From: Mactromeris polynyma
Taxonomy: Eukaryota; Mollusca; Bivalvia; Venerida; Mactridae
Reading direction: 5' to 3'
Assembly: GCA_032209605.1 (NCBI GenBank)
Contig: JASFXZ010000003.1
Span: 36,048,762 to 36,112,761 of the forward strand
Length of the DNA: 64,000 bases
The notes beneath the pieces were generated by a model. That model was given only the letters and a program-made list of their open reading frames with translations. It was not told where the DNA came from and ran no database searches. Of this stretch, positions 57,669-64,000 are shown piece after piece; the stretch's first letter is position 1, and each line of letters begins with the position of its first letter. Made by a program: the position numbers and the translations under genes.

Positions 57669-58761
57669 TATTCCTGAGTAATTAATAACACAAGCTATAC
57701 AGGATCTATTATTTCGCTGTAATTACGGCATATTGGTGAAATGTATCTACTATCAGAGCAAAGAGCCTTCTCCTCTTGTTATTTGTAAAGCGCAGGCAGT
57801 AGTTCTGATTTTTCATCTTAAGAAAACTTTAGCCGTTTGCCATAGCCGTATTTGCACTAGTGTAAAATATATACACGGAGCTCTAATGGAAAGTTTGAAA
57901 TAAGGCCACATTTTTAAAACTGATTCGACTGCTGTCTTCCGAATCTAATTTATGAAATTGGGTTGGTAGGTAAACAAAACATTTTTCAAAACCATCCATT
58001 TTACTATCTGCTGAAATAATAATATTGCTCGTTATGAGTTAATTAAACTTTCGGATCGGAGCAAATATTTCGGGTCGTTCGGTAGACAGCAATCACACAA
58101 ATTTTAAATTCCATCCTGATGAACGGTTGTAAAGGGATATATATGAATGTAATTAAATTTTTCGTCGCCTAAACAGCTCCTGAAAGGAAATCAAAAAGCC
58201 ATAAAACAGAACATAAATGGTTGGTGCAAAGTAAAGTACCGAATACGGTGAACTAACTTGAAGAAAATGAGGCATTACAAAGCGTTTAAACGTTTCTTAA
58301 AACATATTAATTGAATTGCAAAAAAGGAACACAATTATGATATTGCATCAAAGAATGGACAGGTTTTAGTTTTGCTGTCACGGGCTACATAAGACAGGAC
58401 ACGTGGAAACACAAAACTACGGTCAGCCACTTTACGGGAAAAGTAAAATGAGTGTTATGAGAAATACACTTGTTAAAAGCATCCCTTACACGTTTGCGTA
58501 TCTCTCATTAGACCCTTTACTAGTGGACATACTTTTCAATCGTTTATATTCCCAATAATGGTTGTTAATACAAATATGTTTCAAAACATCTGTATTTTGT
58601 TTAAAAATATTCCCACACATGTAAGTATTTTATTTACGTCGCAGCCCATCTAATGTCCGAGGATTCGATATCAATGCAAAAGCACTTCTTTCGTACGTAT
58701 CTTGTCGACCGGTAAGTTTAACCTAGTTTCCCGTTTTTTGTGTTTCCACTCAATGTCAAAG
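57669..58761. other. noncoding, nothing firm
   Basis: No exon accepted. A donor-like GTAAGT at 58711 follows a short open stretch (58645-58710), but its phase does not join the frame at 58762, so it was not called. Confidence 0.4.
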
Positions 58762-58919
58762 TGATGTCACATGACACGATCTTTGTTTTAAATATTGTTA
58801 TAGTTGGCTTTATCGTCATCAATTCTTGTGCTTTGATGAATATCTATGTAACATACGCACGGAAAGTCGCGGAAGAAAACGTCAATGTACGGACATCGCA
58901 ACAAAGTCAAATACATGAC
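58762..58919 (+). CDS. possible membrane-segment exon (GPCR TM5-like)
   Basis: The open frame (58722-59021, no ATG at its start) encodes a strong hydrophobic helix, I-F-V-L-N-I-V-I-V-G-F-I-V-I-N, ending in A-L-M-N-I-Y-V-T-Y-A-R-K, followed by a polar basic/acidic loop. A helix ending in a Tyr/Lys-Arg step and running into a polar loop resembles TM5 and loop 3 of rhodopsin-family receptors, loosely the glycoprotein-hormone/LGR type. Splice ends (AAAG before 58762 and GTATTC after 58919) are guesses. Neighbouring receptor exons were not found; a chance hydrophobic frame cannot be excluded. Confidence 0.28.
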
Positions 58920-59281
58920 GTATTCTGTAAACAACATCCAGTATCTCTATCATATGTGTTATTTTCTAAAAAAAGAAATATATATAACATATACGCTCAT
59001 GTTCCATTTGTTACAGTTTAGATGGAGAATGATTGCCCTTATTAGCCATTCAAAGATTTTATTGTCTGTTCATACACTTTATAACGAAATTAATGTTTCC
59101 CTGTGAATTTGTGGCTTCTACTATTATCAAGTGTCACTTCGTAAAATTGGTTACTTCCGACTTCTTTAGAAAAGTGAGTTTATTGAACCCACGCTGGTTA
59201 CGAATGTCATTCGAATAAACATTTCGGAATATTTTTAAAACCACACATTCTTCCATAAAAAATGTCTGTAAAAAACATAAA

Positions 59282-59557
59282 TCATACGATTTTCTTGAAC
59301 AATGACATTACTGCGTCTAACGCCGGTCCACTTATATATAATTCGTCAGTTGTTGTGTTATGTTTTGCATTTTTGTATGATACTGGCAGGTCACCGTCTG
59401 CAAAGCATTTTACACTTGACAGAATCCAAGATGAGTAATTGCTGTATTTAGACTTCAGGTTGTCAACTTCGCCTCCTTGGTATACATGTTGAACTTGGTA
59501 TCGAAACTTGGGACTGTACGAAATTGGCATTCGACGAGGTAATAATTCCGTGAACAA
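59282..59557 (-). CDS. 3' exon of an unrecognised gene
   Basis: 91 codons open to a TGA at 59282. Upstream in frame comes a stop, and the frame opens on TTG, so the real 5' edge is probably a splice acceptor; CGTACAG before 59513 is one candidate. The product has good protein character (F-R-Y-Q-V-Q-H-V-Y-Q-G-G-E-V, then S-S-W-I-L-S-S-V-K-C-F, and a final L-Y-I-S-G-P-A-L-D-A-V helix ending K-K-I-V). No repeat copy overlaps it. I do not recognise the family. Confidence 0.45.
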   Translation of the reverse strand: MFTELLPRRMPISYSPKFRYQVQHVYQGGEVDNLKSKYSNYSSWILSSVKCFADGDLPVSYKNAKHNTTTDELYISGPALDAVMSLFKKIV

Positions 59558-59674
59558 ATATTATGAAATGACTAAACATTTACATTGTAAACTTTAGGAA
59601 TTCGATGAGTGGCCGTGGAGCTGGACAGTTTTGTAGACTCTCTCAAATCCAAAAGTGTATCAGCAAGTACATAA

Positions 59675-60005
59675 AAGAGAGATATTACGTTGCTCCAGGG
59701 AACGCCACATACACAATACAATGCCTCTCCACACAGACCGCCGGCAAAACAACAATCCATAAAACATAAGGCATTTGAGGAGAGGCAAGGGTAAATACGT
59801 AAGGACAGATGGGCGCAAGGAATGGCCTGGGCGACCATAAGGGATAACTTAGGAAAATCAAAGAGGACAAAAGGGGCAAGACTGCTGGCAACAATAAGCC
59901 GAAAGTGGGGGGAAAATAACATGAACACTATATAAGTGAAAGAACCGCAAAGGGGAGAGGGAAACCCAACATACATCTAAACACAAATAGAAATAATAAC
60001 CATTC
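59675..60005 (-). repeat. unclassified dispersed repeat, copy f
   Basis: In minus orientation: GGTTATTATTTCTATTTG, TAGATGTATGTTGGG, CTTTCGGCTTATTG, TTGCCTCTCCTCAAATGCC, CGGTCTGTGTGGAGAGGC, ATTGTATTGTGTATGTGGCG and GTAATATCTCTC. A 134-codon frame over it (59572-59976) is a repeat artefact. Confidence 0.65.
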
Positions 60006-60597
60006 AGCGATTAACAACATTGGAACGATTTGATGATACGGTTCTATTCAGCCAGTACTATATTTGAAAACGGATACACTGTAAGTCCACTCACGTATAC
60101 CGATAAATATTTCAAGCTCAGCAAATTGATATCCGCTGTTTTCAGGTAGAATTAAGATAACAAATGAATTAATAATAATATTTAAGATGTACCTGTTTGC
60201 ATGTAAACGGAAACGTAGTTAGTATAAGTATTTTCATTAACTCCACCACACGCGATATTGCTTTCACCTTGACATTCATCAAATTAATACTGATTGTGCC
60301 CAATAGTTTGCATCTCATGTTTCGAAAAGCAGTATGTGGGTTGATTGCTATAGTTTTTGTTTCGGCTCTTCGTTCGCCCGTCTGTATGTCCGGCTGATTT
60401 ATATCATCACAAATAATTTGAACATGCATGATCGTGATTTTCACAAATGTATACGTGATATCACAGAGGGGGAGGTTTTTTCCTTCATAACGTAATAAGA
60501 TTTTAAACTATATATTAGCATGGTCAACATTATATTTAACCGTAACATATTTGTGTGAGTAATTTATTACATAAAGCGGTGTGTAATGTGAGTTTAA
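60006..60597. other. noncoding, nothing firm
   Basis: Overlapping frames on both strands at 60169-60444 have no recognised motif. A donor-like CAG/GTACAT on the minus strand near 60192 was not enough to call an exon. Confidence 0.4.
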
Positions 60598-61059
60598 ATG
60601 CTTTCCCTACACATATACAGTATACGATGGGAAGACAACTCAAACCAATACGAACGAAGTCAAAATACTCAAACAAATAATGGTACTGGTACACTCGGAG
60701 GATTTAAATGTTTAATGTGCAATAATATATTTTGTTCAATTGTTTATCAATCCTCTTTTCATCTTCCATCAGATATGCAAGTCTTACACTTATGCTTATG
60801 CTTATGCGGAAGTAGAATACTATGTATATCAGAAGTCCAACCAGGGGTTATAAAGGAAAAGCAACAACATCGCCAAAGCAATTCAACCAAAATGCCGACA
60901 ATATTAGGTTACAAAAAACGTTGTTCGGTTGAAGAGAAATTGCCTAGCAAAACCATGTTAGACCGGCTGCGCCGAAAAGTAATAGATCATAGTTATAACA
61001 TGTTTATTTGTCTCAGTGTAGCATCAAGGACGAAACTGGTTCATTCTTTAACAGTATGA
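60598..61059 (+). CDS. hypothetical 153-codon open frame
   Basis: Starts at an ATG and stays open for 153 codons, a length expected well under once per window by chance at this base composition. The first half is Cys- and Leu-rich (C-L-M-C-N-N-I-F-C, then a leucine/cysteine run), the second half Lys/Arg-rich with a helical K-T-M-L-D-R-L-R-R-K. No known domain and no Kozak context. It may be coding, a decayed element, or chance. Confidence 0.25.
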   Translation: MLSLHIYSIRWEDNSNQYERSQNTQTNNGTGTLGGFKCLMCNNIFCSIVYQSSFHLPSDMQVLHLCLCLCGSRILCISEVQPGVIKEKQQHRQSNSTKMPTILGYKKRCSVEEKLPSKTMLDRLRRKVIDHSYNMFICLSVASRTKLVHSLTV

Positions 61060-61889
61060 TTCACAATACTCCCTCCAGACAAAAGGAAAACAAATAAGTT
61101 TAACGACCACATCTACAAACAATAGACATTCGCATAAATATTCCAAGGATTTTAGTCTGCCTTAAACGAAGTATCATAGTTAATATGAATCACGTAGCAA
61201 ACTTGAGTTTGTCTCTTTTGTTTCCGTTTTAAGGAATACGATGGTAATTCTAATCTCATTGAGTGGTGACTAAGATGTAATATTAATTCTGAGGTCGTTT
61301 GATAGTGGATCAAATACTCCAATTAGTGTCCCACTGAAAACAAATTCTTGCTGATAAAATCAGGCCGTCACCGATTGCTAATTGCAATTCGATGCTAATC
61401 ATGTAAAGCGTATTAACCGACTTTTCTCAGTTATGGCATTCCAAATGTGACACATCTGAGGCTGCATTTATAAAGTGTAAGATAGAGAATAATAGAAATC
61501 CAAGGTCTCTTCACGCATATTTAAATTACAAAATTTAAGAGAAAGATGATGTAAGGCTTTGAAGTCGCCGGTAAAGTGTAGCAAAATAATTATTGAGAAT
61601 TATTTGCAGGAAATCTGGGGACAAATAAAATAAAGATATTGTAAAAAGTTTATGTTTATAACTCAATCGGCGTTTTGTAAACAAGTCGTGTTTGGTAATA
61701 ATGCGTGAACATGAAATGATACAGAGAAAGAATTGCATAACATAAAAGACAAATTTATCATTTTCTTTGGAACAAATGTTATCAATAGTGAGCAAATCAT
61801 TATATAATATTAAAATACTCCTGCTGCCAACAGTCTTTATTGACGTTCAAAGTTTCAACAAAAATTGAAATACGGAAAAAGAGAAACAT
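61060..61889. other. noncoding, nothing recognised
   Basis: AT-rich; no motif-bearing frame. Confidence 0.5.
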
Positions 61890-61950
61890 CCAAAGTCGGG
61901 CTCGAGCTACTAAGAGTTGTGTTCTTTATCGACTGAGACATACATGCATA
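61890..61950 (-). repeat. weak tRNA-like SINE head
   Basis: The minus strand has CTCAGTCGATAAAGAACAC, an A-box-like word, and AGCTCGAGCCCGAC, a B-box-like word, at about tRNA spacing. Both are imperfect. Confidence 0.25.
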
Positions 61951-62141
61951 TATGGTTTATAATGTAAAAAGGTTTGTACACTTTCAGGGATCAGTTATCC
62001 AGTACAAATAGGTTTTACACTACATGAGATTGTCACGAGTTATCTCCCCTTATCCCTTGTATATAGTGTATACATGCATATATAGTACACGGATTTATAC
62101 TAGGGATAAATAGAGAGGTGTTGAAAATGCATTTCGGTTGT

Positions 62142-62168
62142 TTATTATTATTATTATTATTATTATTA
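62142..62168. repeat. (TTA)n microsatellite
   Basis: About nine TTA units without interruption. Confidence 0.85.
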
Positions 62169-62819
62169 TACCATACCTACAGAGCTCCCTTATCATATTT
62201 GAAAGACGTTCAAACGTGCTTAACAATATTGCTTTACAATCAGCAATGAAAACCTAGTAACATAAAACTACCTGAAAGTATACAATTGAGATAATATATA
62301 ACAGCATGGGGTTAAAATTAATGTGAAAAATACAAGTATCTATTATCATTAAGAAAATAATCAAACACAAAAAGCATAAAATAAGCTGAGAACTGTTAAA
62401 GAATCATAAATGTAAAGAGCTTGCACGATTGTATTGAAATTCTCAAACATTAAATAACTTGTTTTCATCACTAGAATAAGAACAAGTGGCCATTGCGAGA
62501 CAAACACTTTACAGGTTATATTGTGCTCATAGACATTCTGGACCAGACAATTTTTTGAAGTTATTTCCCTATATAACTAAATTTTTAGCACAACCATTTT
62601 AAAGTCAAATTCAGTGCCCATAGTGTTTCATCAAAATGAGTTTTAACAGTTTCTTAAAATATTCAGTGATTGAAATTCTTGTATAGTGCTAGGGTGAGCA
62701 TTCCATGTCTCCATATATAACTGTAACTGTGTGTAACTGTTCTATTTCTTGTCACCGAGTTACTAGAACGTAAGTACATAACTGGTCTATTACTCTTCAA
62801 TATTCCGTTCATTTATAGC

Positions 62820-63140
62820 GGAGATAGGTAATGTAACGCCTTGAACGTTTGAATAAGAATTGTATATTGAATCTTTTACGACACAGGTAACCAATGAAGT
62901 TCTTTTAGCACTTGGAAAAAGAATCTAATATAAATATGAGAATCATCAGCATAGAAATAATGTGGCAGTCAATGAAAGCAAACGGTTTTGTGTACATAGT
63001 AAACTATTTTGGACCAAGAATATATCCCTGCGGAACACTATATTTTATAAGTACATTCTCTGATAGTTCACTGGTCACGCACATAGTCTGGAAACACCAC
63101 TTCACACTAACCGCTCCTCCCAAGAACAAAATGAAAGTGG
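62820..63140 (-). pseudogene. degraded LINE reverse transcriptase (CR1/Rex-like)
   Basis: On the minus strand the words appear in the right order but with frameshifts and a stop: Y-S-V-P-Q-G (63041-63024), I-L-G-P, F-T-M-Y-T, then the active site Y-A-D-D (62953-62942) and, after a deletion, E-L-H-W-L-P-V (62902-62882), followed by an I-L-I-Q-T-F-K-A-L-H segment. VPQG...YADD...HWLPV is the hallmark order of CR1/Rex/jockey-type LINEs. Only a short piece remains, so it is an old relic unrelated to the intact LINE at 38.7-42.3 kb. Confidence 0.65.
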
Positions 63141-63544
63141 AATAAAAAGGTGGAAATTGGGATATACAGGACTACACAACATTTAAACATGCTATATACT
63201 TGTATATCAAACTTGTCAATTACGGGTACGATTTGCATATTGCCTTCACTACCTCTTGTGACTACGAAGGACTTTAGCGTTTGGCTCAGAAATAGCAAGG
63301 GAAGAATGCTGGGGATAAATAAGCTTTTATATTTCTATTCTTTAGATATTATTTAAGACTTCCTGATTCGTCTTCTCCTCAGATAAACACCAATAAGGTA
63401 AGATTAAAATTGACATATCAAATATCCACAAAAAATATTTATCATTTATGGTAATTTCAAAATGTCCATCGTTTGCGATCGTAAAATAATTCAAAACTAA
63501 CAATTAAACAGCCCATTGTACTCATTTACTATTACATGTACATG
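63141..63544. other. noncoding, nothing recognised
   Basis: No motif-bearing frame. Confidence 0.5.
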
Positions 63545-63760
63545 GGTTCATGGTCAACTTGTTTTATTTTTAGCTTGTCTTTTTTTGGATTCCCTTCCAC
63601 CTTTTTGTCTCCTCCTGATTCTATTCTCCTCAACAATTGTTTTAATCCTTATCGTATCTCCTCACAGGTGCTTGCTCCTACACTTTCTCCGCCAATTTCT
63701 AGTTTTTTGTGTAGTGATGTTCCCCCGTGGCTATTTGTGGGGAGACATTGCCTTGTGATG
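63545..63760 (+). repeat. unclassified dispersed repeat, copy g (diverged)
   Basis: T/C-rich stretch ending in CCCCCGTGGCTATTTGTGG, then GGAGACATTGCCTTGTGATG, the 3' landmark of the family; the 5' part is diverged. Confidence 0.45.
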
Positions 63761-64000
63761 TCTTTTGAAATAAGTTTAAATTTGAATTCCACTAAAGTAC
63801 CTTATCCATTTGGTAAAGAATTTCATTTTCCGACCACAGAATTAGATCGGTAAAAGCTGTACGTTAAATGTTAATCTCAAGTTTATCTTTAAAACGTAAA
63901 TTGTATATTCAATAATTACATTAAATATATAGTTATATAGTTTGATGACGTACTAGAATATTGTAACACAAGAAATACGCTGTGATAACTAAAAACGATG
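63761..64000. other. noncoding right edge
   Basis: Short AT-rich tail with no recognised feature. Confidence 0.5.

Noticed and set aside
58645..58710. Exon upstream of the membrane-segment frame, ending at a GTAAGT donor
   Set aside because: The intron would be only about 50 bases and the codon phase does not join the downstream frame.
59572..59976. 134-codon minus-strand protein
   Set aside because: It lies over dispersed repeat copy f, and similar peptides arise from other copies in other frames.
60197..60397. Receptor helix exon on the plus strand
   Set aside because: Hydrophobic but without receptor motifs, overlapped by an equally long minus-strand frame, and lacking clear splice sites.

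Overview
The window looks like a stretch of an invertebrate, most likely molluscan (probably bivalve), nuclear genome. The reasons are strongly AT-rich intergenic DNA, split genes with GT/AG junctions, a universal-stress-protein first exon of the kind common in molluscs, tRNA-derived SINE heads (one with a body resembling the bivalve Meta-type domain), and a dense mix of Ty3/Gypsy, DIRS-like, LINE and MITE sequence with long minisatellites. No rRNA gene, CRISPR array or bacterial operon was seen. Species cannot be named from sequence alone.

Layout. 1-2.6 kb: exon 1 of a universal stress protein gene on the minus strand, its intron running off the left edge and holding a SINE and a pogo-like MITE. 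3-6.2 kb: two MITE-like elements, a SINE and three tandem 240-bp units that each carry a tRNA-like sequence. 7.3-15.9 kb: a complete Ty3/Gypsy-type LTR retrotransposon with 862-bp LTRs that look identical, an AGAG target duplication, intact gag and pol, and a canonical -1 slippery heptamer just before the gag stop. 19.1-23.4 kb: a decayed DIRS-like retrotransposon split by a 3.1-kb insert with inverted ends, which carries a minus-strand F-box/LRR reading frame. 23.4-24.1 kb: one good and one weak candidate exon.

24-30 kb: mostly empty sequence plus two copies of an unclassified dispersed repeat. 30.4-34.65 kb: about 57 units of a 73-bp minisatellite. 34.66-35.63 kb: a 972-bp CACTA-like element packed with the hexamer ACCGAT. 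37.0-37.5 kb: a TA-flanked MITE. 38.6-42.25 kb: a second pogo-like MITE joined to a 5'-truncated LINE with a 1,099-codon open frame. 42.9-44.7 kb: about 42 units of a 44-bp hairpin minisatellite. 45-52.3 kb: three more copies of the dispersed repeat, a recent 431-bp tandem duplication and small MITEs. 53.84 kb: a perfect 46-bp palindrome. 55.3-59.6 kb: host exons, namely a tyrosine-rich tail exon, a possible membrane exon and another 3' exon. 59.7-64 kb: further dispersed-repeat copies and a degraded LINE reverse transcriptase.

Most coding capacity belongs to mobile elements; host genes appear only as isolated exons. Coordinates of exon ends are inferred from splice-like motifs and have no transcript support here.
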